DNA from: Methylovorus sp035565335
Lineage (GTDB): Bacteria > Pseudomonadota > Gammaproteobacteria > Burkholderiales > Methylophilaceae
Assembly: GCA_035565335.1 (NCBI GenBank)
Contig: DATMSO010000015.1
Location: forward strand, 1 to 59,779
Direction: 5' to 3'
Length of the DNA stretch: 59,779 nt
Both the position numbers and the translations under genes were made by a program. Of this stretch, positions 34,068-42,556 are shown in pieces (within the stretch, counting starts at the first letter, position 1; each line of letters begins with the position of its first letter). The notes beneath the pieces are model-generated. The model made no database searches. It saw only the letters and a program-made list of their open reading frames with translations, and was not told where the DNA came from.

Positions 34068-34943
34068 ATGATGGCAAAACGATGGAATAAAATCGCTACG
34101 CTCGGGCTGCTGGCCCTGTGGGTGGGTTTGGCAGGTCAGGCGGTGGCTGGCGATCGCCTGCTGGCGACAGGCGGTGTCAGCCAGGTGGAAGGCTCAGGTG
34201 GAGGTGGTCTGGTGCCATGGGCACTCATTTCAGGCTATAGCACGGACCAGCAGGTAAGCGCGACCGGGTTTTATACTGAGGCCCGCACGCGTGGCGGGTT
34301 TGATCTCAATGTGGCGGGCGTCAGCGTCGGCATTGCCAACCGGCTGGAACTATCGCTCGCGCAGCAGCATTTCGGACTGGGCAGTACGGTGCACGGTGAA
34401 ACCATCCGCATGAATACCGCCGGCATCAAACTGCGCCTTTTCGGGGATGCGGTTTACGACCAGGATCGCTGGTGGCCGCAGGTGGCGGTGGGCATGCATC
34501 TCAAGCACAACGAAGATTTTGAATTCATCCCTGCGGCCCTTGGCGCCAAACATGCCAGCGGCGCGGACTTTTATGTGGCGGCAACCAAGTTATACCTGGA
34601 TGCCGTGGGTGGACATAACCTGCTGCTGGGCGCGACCTTGCAGGCAACCAAGGCCAATCAGTTTGGCTTGCTCGGCTTTGGCGGCGACCGCCATGACGAC
34701 TATCGTGCGCAGATGGGCGTCTCTGCTGCCGTTATGCTGACCGACCGCACCTTGCTTGGCGCCGAGTATCGCAGCAAGCCGAATAATCTCAGCGTTTATC
34801 GCGAAGATGATGCCAAGGATATCTTCCTCACCTGGTTTGCCCATCGCAATTTCTCGCTGACGGCTGCTTATCTGGATCTTGGCCGCATTGCCGACAAGGA
34901 TAATCAGACCGGCTGGTATCTCTCAGGCCAGCTCGGGTTTTAA
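34068..34943 (+). CDS. DUF3034 family outer-membrane-type protein
   Basis: A 291-residue secreted protein. The signal peptide ends at AVAGD (about residue 24). The mature start RLLATGGVSQVEGSGGGGL is the DUF3034 hallmark. The remainder alternates short strands with aromatic girdles (GVSVGIANRLELSLAQQHFG, GWYLSGQLGF at the C-terminus with final Phe), consistent with a small beta-barrel. The function is unknown. It is divergent from the haemoglobin-cupredoxin-GGDEF/EAL operon with about 160 bases between starts, so shared regulation is likely. Confidence 0.87.
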   Translation: MMAKRWNKIATLGLLALWVGLAGQAVAGDRLLATGGVSQVEGSGGGGLVPWALISGYSTDQQVSATGFYTEARTRGGFDLNVAGVSVGIANRLELSLAQQHFGLGSTVHGETIRMNTAGIKLRLFGDAVYDQDRWWPQVAVGMHLKHNEDFEFIPAALGAKHASGADFYVAATKLYLDAVGGHNLLLGATLQATKANQFGLLGFGGDRHDDYRAQMGVSAAVMLTDRTLLGAEYRSKPNNLSVYREDDAKDIFLTWFAHRNFSLTAAYLDLGRIADKDNQTGWYLSGQLGF

Positions 34944-34952
34944 TCTCAGGGC

Positions 34953-34972
34953 CTCGGCGCTAAGGCGCCGGG
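34953..34972. terminator. Hairpin between DUF3034 gene and tas-like gene
   Basis: CGGCGC / GCGCCG with a TAAG loop, extended by a G-T and a C-G pair. It lies ten bases after the DUF3034 stop and overlaps the stop codon of the convergent aldo-keto reductase. Confidence 0.5.
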
Positions 34973-36015
34973 TTCATGTAGGTGAGATGCAGGGCTTCGA
35001 TTTCCTGCAGGATGTCGGGGCTTAAGCGGGTTTGCCAGGCGGCGATATTTTCCTGCAACTGCGTCATGCTGGTGGCACCGATGATGGTGCTGCTGACAAA
35101 CCAGCGCTGATAGACAAACGCCAGCGCCAGCTGGGTGGGCGTCAGGCCATGGCGACGTGCGAGTGCCGCATAAGCCGCACTGGCCGGACCGACATTGGGT
35201 TTTTTGTAGCGCTGGGCGTAGCCCAGAAACATGGTGACCCGGCCAACGGCTTGCGGGTCGTCAATATATTTGCCGGTGAGATGGCCAAACGCCAGCGGTG
35301 AATACGCCAGCAGCCCAATGTTTTCGCGATACAGCACTTCGGTCATGCCGAATTCCATGCCGCGGTTGATCAGGTTGTAGCAATTCTGCACGGTCGCCAC
35401 GCGTGGCAGATCGTATTCCCTGGCAATGCGCAAAAACTCCATCAAGCCCCATGGTTGCTCGTTGGAAAGGCCGATGTAGCGGATCTTGCCCTCTTTCACC
35501 AGTTCGGCCAGGGTTTCCAGCTGCGTGTGTATGCTTACCCATTCCTTCTGCTGACCGTTTTCAAATTCCTGTGTTGGATCAAACTGATACTGGCCAAACA
35601 TCGGCACATTACGTTCCGGCCAGTGCAGTTGATACAGGTCGATATAGTCCGTCTGCATGCGCTGCAATGAGCCTTCGATGGCCGCACGGATATTGGTTCT
35701 ATCCAGCGATGGCGGGCCGCCACGTATCCAGCCCAGGCCGCGGCGCGGGCCTGCCACCTTGCCGCTCAAAATGATCTGGTCGCGCGGCTGGTGTTTCAGC
35801 CAGTTGCCCACCATGGTTTCGGTGCGAGTGTAGGTCTCGGCCTTGGGCGGCACCGGGTACATTTCGGCGGTATCAATAAAGTTGATGCCCTGATCGATGG
35901 CGTAATCCAGCTGCTGATGAGCTTCGGCTTCGGTGTTCTGATCGCCAAAGGTCATGGTGCCAAGGCAGATGGGCGAGACGTGCAGGTCGGTATGGGCGAG
36001 GGGGCGTCGTTGCAT
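34960..36015 (-). CDS. tas: Tas-like NADP(H)-dependent aldo-keto reductase
   Basis: A 351-residue TIM-barrel oxidoreductase. The N-terminus CLGTMTFGDQNTEAEAHQQL and the catalytic region FIDTAEMYPVPPKAETYTRT (Asp and Tyr of the tetrad) closely match E. coli Tas; the Lys is in IILSGKVAG and the His in LYQLHWPERN. C-terminal cofactor-binding segments (STIIGATSMTQLQENI) are present. The substrate is unknown. It stands alone. Confidence 0.94.
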   Translation of the reverse strand: MQRRPLAHTDLHVSPICLGTMTFGDQNTEAEAHQQLDYAIDQGINFIDTAEMYPVPPKAETYTRTETMVGNWLKHQPRDQIILSGKVAGPRRGLGWIRGGPPSLDRTNIRAAIEGSLQRMQTDYIDLYQLHWPERNVPMFGQYQFDPTQEFENGQQKEWVSIHTQLETLAELVKEGKIRYIGLSNEQPWGLMEFLRIAREYDLPRVATVQNCYNLINRGMEFGMTEVLYRENIGLLAYSPLAFGHLTGKYIDDPQAVGRVTMFLGYAQRYKKPNVGPASAAYAALARRHGLTPTQLALAFVYQRWFVSSTIIGATSMTQLQENIAAWQTRLSPDILQEIEALHLTYMNPAP

Positions 36016-36156
36016 GGGATGTGGCTACGTTGCGGAAAAAACCCAAGTGTACGTCAATTTGCGTAGAAAGCTGAAACCGGGCTGGGCATGGGTTGTTGCC
36101 CGCTGGGTGGGTGCGTATGATGCTAGTTCTGTTTTTCTTACCTGCTGATCACTGTC

Positions 36157-36885
36157 ATGACTTATTGCGTTGCACTGCTGCTGGATGAAGGCCTGGTATT
36201 TGCCTCCGATACCCGTACCAATGCGGGTGTGGATCAGGTCGCCATTTTTCCTAAGATGAATATTTTTGAAGTGCCGGGCGAGCGCGTGCTGGCCTTGCTG
36301 ACCGCAGGCAATCTGGCGATCACGCAGGCCGTGGTGAATCGCCTGCGCGAAGCCATCAAGGCCGAAGACGGCGCGCACCTTAACAATGTCAGCAGCATGT
36401 TTGAGGCCGCGCAGCTGGTGGGCGATGTCATGCGCGAAGTGTTTGAGCGCGATGCCGAGCATCTTAAGAACCACAACACCGACTTCAATGCCAGCATCCT
36501 GCTCGGCGGTCAGATCAAGGGTGAAAAGCCGCGGCTGTTCAATATTTACGCCGCCGGCAACTTTATCGAGAGCTGCCGCGAGACGCCGTATTTCCAGATA
36601 GGGGAAACCAAGTACGGCAAGCCCATCATCGACCGCGTGGTCAAATACAACAGCGACATGATGGATGCAGTGAAGTGTGTGCTGATCTCATTTGATTCCA
36701 CCATACGCAGCAATATCTCGGTGGCGCCTCCTATCGACCTCATGCTCTACCGTGTCGATAGCCTCAATGCCAATTGCCGTCAGCGCATCGAGGAAAAAGA
36801 CCCCTATTACGCCACCATACGCCAGGGCTGGGCCGATGGCTTGAAAACGGTGTTCAGTGGCTTGCCCAGCCCGGACTGGTGCTAG
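36157..36885 (+). CDS. Anbu (betaproteobacterial proteasome homologue) peptidase
   Basis: A 242-residue self-compartmentalising Ntn-hydrolase. After removal of Met the nucleophile Thr is N-terminal (TYCVALLLDEGLVFASDTRT), with the conserved Asp17 and a Lys near position 32 (FPKMN) as in Anbu/HslV/proteasome beta subunits. Anbu genes usually sit with a transglutaminase-like protein, an alpha-E protein and a circularly permuted ATP-grasp protein; none of these is adjacent here. The biological target is unknown. Confidence 0.92.
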   Translation: MTYCVALLLDEGLVFASDTRTNAGVDQVAIFPKMNIFEVPGERVLALLTAGNLAITQAVVNRLREAIKAEDGAHLNNVSSMFEAAQLVGDVMREVFERDAEHLKNHNTDFNASILLGGQIKGEKPRLFNIYAAGNFIESCRETPYFQIGETKYGKPIIDRVVKYNSDMMDAVKCVLISFDSTIRSNISVAPPIDLMLYRVDSLNANCRQRIEEKDPYYATIRQGWADGLKTVFSGLPSPDWC

Positions 36886-36892
36886 TACTTGC

Positions 36893-37573
36893 TTACGTGC
36901 TAAGACCTGTGCGCCAGGGCAAGTAGCACGAGCTCATCTGCTGCAAGCGACCGCTCTGCAGCGCATATCGACACACCGGAAACAGACCACCGGCAATCTC
37001 GCCGCTGGCATATACAGCGAGGGTGAGGTGGGTGATTGCTAGCGGAATTTCATTCAACGTCAATCCGCTCAGGGACTGCCTGACGTCCGCCATTGCCAGG
37101 CGCCGCCTGTAAAACCCTGCCGTAATATGCGGAACATAAGGCTGGGTTTCGGCCGGGCGCAATGCGGTTCGCATGGCATGTAATGGGCCGATGTCGCCTT
37201 CCAGCCCGAGATAAGCCGCGGTGCTAAAGCTATCTGCGCGGGCTGTCTTCAGGTGCAAGGTGGCGGGCGCCATGGCCTGCAAACAGGCGATATCCCGATC
37301 AAAATCATCTGCGGTATAGCTGTGTTCATCTCTGGCCTGGGCTTGCGGAAAACCACACACCGCCAGCGTAATATGCGGCTGGCGCCGGTAATCCGGCAAC
37401 AGCCAGTCACCTAGGTGGCGGCGCAAGGCGCTGATATGCGCACGCACCTCTGGCGTGTCGACTTCCACTATCCACACGGCGTAAAACGGTCGACCCAGGT
37501 GCCAGCGCACAAAATTATCGGCAGAGCAGGCGGTGGTATACAGAGGTACGTCCAGCAAAGGGCTTGAGGTCAT
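36893..37573 (-). CDS. 2'-5' RNA ligase / 2H phosphoesterase family protein
   Basis: A 226-residue protein with both catalytic HxT motifs of the 2H superfamily: His67-Ile-Thr69 in QPHITLAVCG and His149-Ile-Thr151 in VPHITAGFY. Members cleave or join 2'-5' or cyclic phosphodiester bonds in RNA or nucleotides. The substrate is unknown. It is convergent with the Anbu gene with seven bases between stops. Confidence 0.85.
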   Translation of the reverse strand: MTSSPLLDVPLYTTACSADNFVRWHLGRPFYAVWIVEVDTPEVRAHISALRRHLGDWLLPDYRRQPHITLAVCGFPQAQARDEHSYTADDFDRDIACLQAMAPATLHLKTARADSFSTAAYLGLEGDIGPLHAMRTALRPAETQPYVPHITAGFYRRRLAMADVRQSLSGLTLNEIPLAITHLTLAVYASGEIAGGLFPVCRYALQSGRLQQMSSCYLPWRTGLST

Positions 37574-37659
37574 GGCGGGATGATACGGCAGGTGGCGCTG
37601 TCAGATGGCATGCGGGGCTAAGACCAGTGTCAGCGCGCGTATCTGTCTCGCATGCCACC

Positions 37660-38071
37660 TCAGGCGGCGTGGGCTTCGAGCAGGCTTTTCAGATTGGCCA
37701 GGTCACGCAGCACCCAGGCCTCGTCTTCGGCGAACTTTTCATCGCTCACCCCCGGCTGGCGAAACAGCGTGAACATCAGCTCGGCTGCATCGCCATTGGC
37801 AATCACCCGCATGGGAATGTAAATCTCGGTATCTTCATCCGGGTAAACCCAGTGGTCGAGCACGCCAAGATCGTTTGGCTCGCAAAAGCAGATGCGCACC
37901 GGACCTTCCGGGCCATCGGCCTGCCAGGCATCCTGCACCCGGCGTATGCCGCGACCCAGTCCGGTCGCCCATGCTGCCAGATTTTTCCGGTTGCGCGACA
38001 AAGCGGTAAACCTCCTGCCATGGCCGCTGAATCACGATACTGATCATGCATGAAAGTGTTGCTGTGCTCAT
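37660..38071 (-). pseudogene. SRPBCC-fold protein gene broken by a one-base frameshift
   Basis: Two frames together make one START/SRPBCC-type protein of about 136 residues. The first, from ATG 38071, gives SIVIQRPWQEVYRFVAQPEK; the second, shifted by one base, continues with NLAAWATGLGRGIRRVQDAW and on to the stop at 37660. The switch falls at a run of five A (T on the plus strand, 37982-37986): four A would restore one frame. The downstream part alone is open from 38001 (113 residues). Either a real pseudogene, a sequencing slip or a site of slippage. The family binds small hydrophobic ligands; the function is unknown. Confidence 0.8.
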
Positions 38072-38082
38072 GAGAAAAACCC

Positions 38083-38147
38083 TTGGGGTTGGCGCGGACG
38101 GATCCCTATAATACTACTTTGGCGTGATCGCCCGCGCTGGCGATCGC
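38083..38147 (+). promoter_or_regulatory. Promoter and 5-prime hairpin of the YoaA/DinG helicase gene
   Basis: TTGGGG (38083-38088) and TATAAT (38107-38112) are 18 bases apart. Just downstream GATCGCC (38126-38132) pairs with GGCGATC (38139-38145) around a six-base loop, extended by a G-T and a G-C pair. The hairpin would be at the very 5-prime end of the mRNA. Confidence 0.6.
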
Positions 38148-38185
38148 CTCACTTTATGAGCACTCCTTTTTTCTGAAAGTTCGGC

Positions 38186-40144
38186 TTGAGCGACCTGGAT
38201 TCCCTGTTTTCCCTTGAAGGCCCCCTGGCGGCCAGCATTCCCGGCTATCGCACGCGCGTGCAGCAGCTGGAGATGGCCAAAGCCATTGAGGAAGCCATCA
38301 AACATGGCCGCCAGCTGGTGGCCGAGGCGGGCACGGGGACCGGTAAAACCTTCGCCTATCTGGTGCCAGCGCTGCTCTCAGGCGGCAAGGTCATCGTTTC
38401 TACCGGTACCAAAACCCTGCAGGACCAGCTGTTCAACCGCGACCTGCCGGCGGTGCGCGATGCGCTCAAAGTGCCGGTCACCGTCGCCATGCTCAAGGGG
38501 CGCGCCAACTACGTTTGCCACTTTCACCTCGAGCGTGCCATGAACGAAGGCCGATTCATCTCGCGCGAAGACGCCAATTATGTACACAAGGTGCGCGCCT
38601 TTGCCGACAACAGCGCCACTGGCGACAAAAGCGAGCTGACCGATGTGCCGGAAAATGCCACCATCTGGCCCTCCGTCACTTCTACCCGCGATAACTGCAT
38701 GGGGCAGGAGTGCGCGTATTACAAAGAATGTTTTGTCATGGAGGCCCGCAAGCGCGCGCTGGCCGCCGATGTGGTGGTGGTCAATCACCACCTGTTTTTT
38801 GCCGATGTCATGCTGCGTGACGAAGGCGTGGCCGAGCTTCTGCCCAGCGCTAATACCGTGATTTTTGACGAAGCTCACCAGCTGCCAGAAGTCGCCGGGC
38901 TGTTTTTTGGCGAAGATATTTCCACCAGCCAACTGATGGAGCTAGCGCGCGATGCTCATGCCGAATACATCACCACCGCCAAGGATTGCACCGCCTTGCC
39001 CGAAGCCACTGCTGCGCTGGAAAAAGCCGTGCGCGATTTTCGCCTGGTATTCAGCTTTGAAGGCAGCCGCATGCCGGTGCAAAAAGCGCAGGCCCTGAAG
39101 AATTTCGAATCGGCCTACGCCACCATGCAGGAAAAGCTCGACGTGCTGACCCGCGTGCTGGAAAGCCAGGCCGAGCGTGATCCCGCCATTGAAAACTGCT
39201 GGCAGCGCGGTCTCGCCCTTCAGCAAAAGCTGCAAGCCTGGCAAAAGGCAGACAATGCCAACCTCGTGCGCTGGGTGGAAGTCTTCAGCCAGTCGGTGCA
39301 GCTGCATGCCACGCCACTCTCGGTGGCGGAAGGCTTTGGCAAGCAGCTGAATGCCCAGCCGCGTGCCTGGATTTTTACCTCGGCCACGCTCGCCGTCAAA
39401 AGTGACTTCAGCCATTACCTGGGGCAAATGGGCCTGGAAGCGGCGACTACTGGCTACTGGAACAGCCCGTTTGATTACGGCCAGCAAGCGCTGCTCTATG
39501 TGCCCAATGGCATGCCGGAACCGAACAGCCCCGGCTACAGCGCCGCCGTGGCCGCGGCCGCCTTGCCCGTTATCCGCGCCAGCCGCGGCCGTGCGTTTGT
39601 GCTGAGCACCAGCCTGCGGGCCATGCGCGAAATCCACGCGCTGCTGAAGGACGCCTTTTCCACCGAAGGCATGGAATACCCGCTGCTCATGCAGGGCGAA
39701 AGCGCGCGTACCGAGTTACTGGATCGTTTTCGTGCGCTGGGCAATGCCGTGCTGGTTGGCTCGCAAAGCTTCTGGGAAGGCGTGGATGTACGCGGCGAAG
39801 CCCTGAGCGCGGTCATCATCGACAAGCTGCCATTTGCGCCGCCGGATGATCCGGTGCTGGCCGCCCGCATCGACAAAATGAATGCCGAAGGCCGCAACGC
39901 CTTCATGGAATACCAGCTGCCGTATTCCGTGATCACCCTCAAGCAGGGCGCCGGGCGCCTGATCCGCGACGAAGCCGACCGCGGTGTGCTCATGATCTGC
40001 GACCCCAGGCTGATCGCCAAACACTATGGCCGCCGCATCTGGCAAAGCCTGCCGCCGTTCAAGCGCACGCGGGATATTGCGGAGGTGGAGGCATTTTTTG
40101 AGCAGGCGGCCGATGATGCCATGACCGAAGCCGGTAAAGACTGA
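38186..40144 (+). CDS. Iron-sulfur ATP-dependent DNA helicase, YoaA/DinG type
   Basis: A 652-residue superfamily 2 helicase of the XPD group. Walker A is AEAGTGTGKTFAYLVPAL (about 46-63), the DEAH box is at 228-231 (IFDEAHQLPE), and the four cluster cysteines are Cys111, Cys171, Cys176 and Cys182. C-terminal motifs GSQSFWEGVDVRG and LKQGAGRLIRDEADRG are complete. Such helicases act in replication repair, in E. coli together with HolC. The start is TTG at 38186, with no ATG in the conserved N-terminus. Confidence 0.93.
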   Translation: MSDLDSLFSLEGPLAASIPGYRTRVQQLEMAKAIEEAIKHGRQLVAEAGTGTGKTFAYLVPALLSGGKVIVSTGTKTLQDQLFNRDLPAVRDALKVPVTVAMLKGRANYVCHFHLERAMNEGRFISREDANYVHKVRAFADNSATGDKSELTDVPENATIWPSVTSTRDNCMGQECAYYKECFVMEARKRALAADVVVVNHHLFFADVMLRDEGVAELLPSANTVIFDEAHQLPEVAGLFFGEDISTSQLMELARDAHAEYITTAKDCTALPEATAALEKAVRDFRLVFSFEGSRMPVQKAQALKNFESAYATMQEKLDVLTRVLESQAERDPAIENCWQRGLALQQKLQAWQKADNANLVRWVEVFSQSVQLHATPLSVAEGFGKQLNAQPRAWIFTSATLAVKSDFSHYLGQMGLEAATTGYWNSPFDYGQQALLYVPNGMPEPNSPGYSAAVAAAALPVIRASRGRAFVLSTSLRAMREIHALLKDAFSTEGMEYPLLMQGESARTELLDRFRALGNAVLVGSQSFWEGVDVRGEALSAVIIDKLPFAPPDDPVLAARIDKMNAEGRNAFMEYQLPYSVITLKQGAGRLIRDEADRGVLMICDPRLIAKHYGRRIWQSLPPFKRTRDIAEVEAFFEQAADDAMTEAGKD

Positions 40145-40224
40145 AGCGCTAAGTCAGAGCCATTCAATGAGAAACTAGTAAATCAAACGCTAATTGAGTC
40201 AGTAAATTCTGGGCTGGCTAGGCA

Positions 40225-41160
40225 CTAAGCCATCTTCCACTTCTCCGGCATCACCTCCACCAGATAGTCCACAAACACCCGCAGCTTGTGCGTCATGGCG
40301 TGTTTGTCCTGATAGCTCACATAAAAATCCAGCGGTTCTATGTCGGCGTTGGCCTCGCTGGCGTCGTCCGTGTTATTGCCTGTGAGCAGCGCCTCCAGCT
40401 GGCCGCTGTCGATGAGCGGTTGCGCAACAAAGGCGCCCAGGCGGGCGATGCCGGCGCCGCCGACGGCGAGTCGCGCCAGCGCATCGATATCGTTGCTGAA
40501 TACGCTGGGGGTGATGGCAGGCTCAAAGCGCAAACCATCGCGTCTGAATCCCCAGCCCAGCATGCGGCCAGTGGCGGGCACGCGAAACATCAGGCAGGCA
40601 TGCTGGGCCAATTCCTCGGGGCGGGTGGGGCGTCCGACACGGGCCAGGTACTCGGGCGATGCGCACACCACAATCGGCACGCGGGCAATATGACGCGCAA
40701 TCATGCCGGGCTCCAGCTGTTGCTTGAAGCGGATGCTGATGTCGATGTTTTCAGTGATGTGGTCGATGCTGTCGTCGGTGTTGATCAGCTCGACCGAGAT
40801 GCGTGGATAGCGCCGCATAAAGGGCGGTATCAGGTCGGCAATCACATTGCGGCCAAAGGCGGCTGAGCAGGCAATGCGCAGGCGGCCGTGGGGTTCGCCC
40901 TGAAACTCGGTGATGCTGGATTTGGCCAGCTCCAGGTCGCGCAGGATGTCTTTTACCGCATTGTAATAAAGCTGGCCGGCATCGGTGAGCGCCATGCTGC
41001 GGGTAGAGCGGCTGAGCAGCCGCATGCCCAGCGTGCTTTCCAGGCGTTGAATATTCTGGCTGGCTGCCGCTGCGGTAATGCCGATCTGGCGGGCGCCGGC
41101 GGCAATGCTGCCGTGCTCCACGGCGCGGACAAAACTTTCGATGCTGCGCAGAGTATCCAT
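40225..41160 (-). CDS. LysR-family transcriptional regulator
   Basis: A 311-residue regulator. The N-terminal helix-turn-helix (SIAAGARQIGITAAAASQNI, QRLESTLGMRLLSRSTRSM) is followed by a periplasmic-binding-like effector domain (about 90-300). It is divergent from the DUF2798 gene at 41297, about 135 bases away, and may control that gene and the downstream dehydrogenase, as LysR proteins often regulate the divergent unit (inference). Confidence 0.93.
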   Translation of the reverse strand: MDTLRSIESFVRAVEHGSIAAGARQIGITAAAASQNIQRLESTLGMRLLSRSTRSMALTDAGQLYYNAVKDILRDLELAKSSITEFQGEPHGRLRIACSAAFGRNVIADLIPPFMRRYPRISVELINTDDSIDHITENIDISIRFKQQLEPGMIARHIARVPIVVCASPEYLARVGRPTRPEELAQHACLMFRVPATGRMLGWGFRRDGLRFEPAITPSVFSNDIDALARLAVGGAGIARLGAFVAQPLIDSGQLEALLTGNNTDDASEANADIEPLDFYVSYQDKHAMTHKLRVFVDYLVEVMPEKWKMA

Positions 41161-41296
41161 AATGTATTGGCTGGCTTATTTGATGATATTCGATAGTTTA
41201 TCTTGTGAATGTAACAAGCTCCAGCGCTCTATTGCCGCGCCATGGTTTGCGATAAAGTCTCGCCAACGTCTACTGCAAACCATGAAAGGAATGATC

Positions 41297-41563
41297 ATGC
41301 AAAGTACTCAGGTTAAGACCATGCGCCTGCCTAAAATCCCGGCGCGTTACACCCCGGTGGCATTTGCTTTTTACATGGCCGGCATCATGGCCTTGCTGAT
41401 GTCGTTTGTGATCGTGGCGATCAATGGCGGCATCGGCCATCACTATATTGCAAGCGTATTTCATGCGTATTCCATGGCCATGCCGGTGGCATTCTGCTGT
41501 GTGATGCTGGTGCGTCCCGTCGTGGTCAAACTGGTGGCGCTGACGGTTGCGCCACCTGCCTGA
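41297..41563 (+). CDS. DUF2798 family small membrane protein
   Basis: An 88-residue protein with two hydrophobic helices: FAFYMAGIMALLMSFVIVAI and MAMPVAFCCVMLVRPVVVKL. The RYTPVAFAFYMAGIMA and MAMPVAF segments fit DUF2798; the function is unknown. The ATG at 41297 has AAAGGA seven bases upstream; in-frame ATGs at 41282 and 41291 are less well placed. Confidence 0.8.
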   Translation: MQSTQVKTMRLPKIPARYTPVAFAFYMAGIMALLMSFVIVAINGGIGHHYIASVFHAYSMAMPVAFCCVMLVRPVVVKLVALTVAPPA

Positions 41564-41574
41564 ATAAAACATGC

Positions 41575-41607
41575 GGTGTGACATTTGCTGCTCGTCATTG
41601 TCACACC
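41575..41607. repeat. 9-base inverted repeat between DUF2798 and dehydrogenase genes
   Basis: GGTGTGACA (41575-41583) and TGTCACACC (41599-41607) are exact complements around a 15-base loop, in the 73-base gap before the dehydrogenase. There is no T-run, so an operator or attenuating hairpin is more likely than a terminator. Confidence 0.5.
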
Positions 41608-41636
41608 TGCCATTGGTCAACATAAGGAATGAAGCA

Positions 41637-42545
41637 ATGAATACGAATAACAAGGTCATCGGATTTATCGGCCTCGGCGCCATGGGCGAGGGCATGGTGG
41701 CGAATCTGCTGGCGGCTGGCCACGCAGTGCGCGTGTACAACCGCAGCCCGGAAAAAGCCGCCAGCTCGGTGGCCAAGGGCGCGGTACTGAGTGATACCCC
41801 CTATGCCGCCACGCAAAATGCCGATGTCGTGATTACCATGCTGTCCAACGATGCCGTGCTGGAATCTGTGACGCTGGCGGAAAATGGCGTGCTGGCAGGT
41901 TTGAAAGCCGGTGCCGTGCATTTATCCATGAGCACGGTGGCGCCGGAAACCTCGCGTAAGCTGGCCGCCCTGCATGCTGACAAGGGCGCCCAGTTGCTGG
42001 CGGCGCCGGTATTTGGCCGGCCGGAAATGGCGGCAGCCAGGAAGTTATGGATATGCGTATCCGGTCATGCGCCTTCGATTGCCAAGGTGCGTGACGTGCT
42101 GGAAGCCATGAGTCAGGGTATTTTCGAATTCGGCGATGATCCCGGCGCCGCCAACGTGGTCAAGCTGAGCGGTAATTTCATGATTGCCTCCTGTGTGGAA
42201 ACCATGGCGGAAGTGGCCACCCTGGCCGAGAAAAACGGCATCAAGCCGGAGGCGGTGCTGGGCATGCTCACCAATACCATCTTCGCCTGCCCCATGTATC
42301 AGCGCTACGGAGAACTGATCCTCACACAGCAATATACGCCGGGCTTCAAGCTGTCGCTGGGCTTCAAGGACATGAATCTGATTCAGAAAGTGGCGCTGGA
42401 CTCCGCGACACCTATGCCGTTTCTTGGTATTGTGCAACAGCGTTACCTCAGTGCCATGGCCGAGGGGCGCGAACATCAGGATTGGAGCGCAATTGCGCTC
42501 AATGCCCGCCATGACGCCGGCCTGCCTGTGCAGCGGCAATACTAG
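41637..42545 (+). CDS. NAD(P)-dependent beta-hydroxyacid dehydrogenase family protein
   Basis: A 302-residue enzyme of the 3-hydroxyisobutyrate / tartronate semialdehyde / GLYR1 group. The Rossmann loop is IGFIGLGAMGEGMVANLLAA, the substrate region is VHLSMSTVAPETSRKLA, and the catalytic Lys is in AANVVKLSGNFM. The C-terminal helical domain is complete. AAGGA lies eight bases before the ATG. The exact substrate cannot be told from sequence. It is followed closely by the DUF202 gene. Confidence 0.92.
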   Translation: MNTNNKVIGFIGLGAMGEGMVANLLAAGHAVRVYNRSPEKAASSVAKGAVLSDTPYAATQNADVVITMLSNDAVLESVTLAENGVLAGLKAGAVHLSMSTVAPETSRKLAALHADKGAQLLAAPVFGRPEMAAARKLWICVSGHAPSIAKVRDVLEAMSQGIFEFGDDPGAANVVKLSGNFMIASCVETMAEVATLAEKNGIKPEAVLGMLTNTIFACPMYQRYGELILTQQYTPGFKLSLGFKDMNLIQKVALDSATPMPFLGIVQQRYLSAMAEGREHQDWSAIALNARHDAGLPVQRQY

Positions 42546-42556
42546 AAAGTTTGATC

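Noticed and set aside
38126..38145. GGCGATCGCC-like sequence resembling the cyanobacterial HIP1 repeat
   Set aside because: A single occurrence is not a repeat family; it is explained as one arm of the helicase leader hairpin.
41188..41210. ATTC-N15-GAAT as a LysR operator between the LysR gene and the DUF2798 gene
   Set aside because: The arms are only four bases and the typical T-N11-A spacing is not met; too weak to list as a site.
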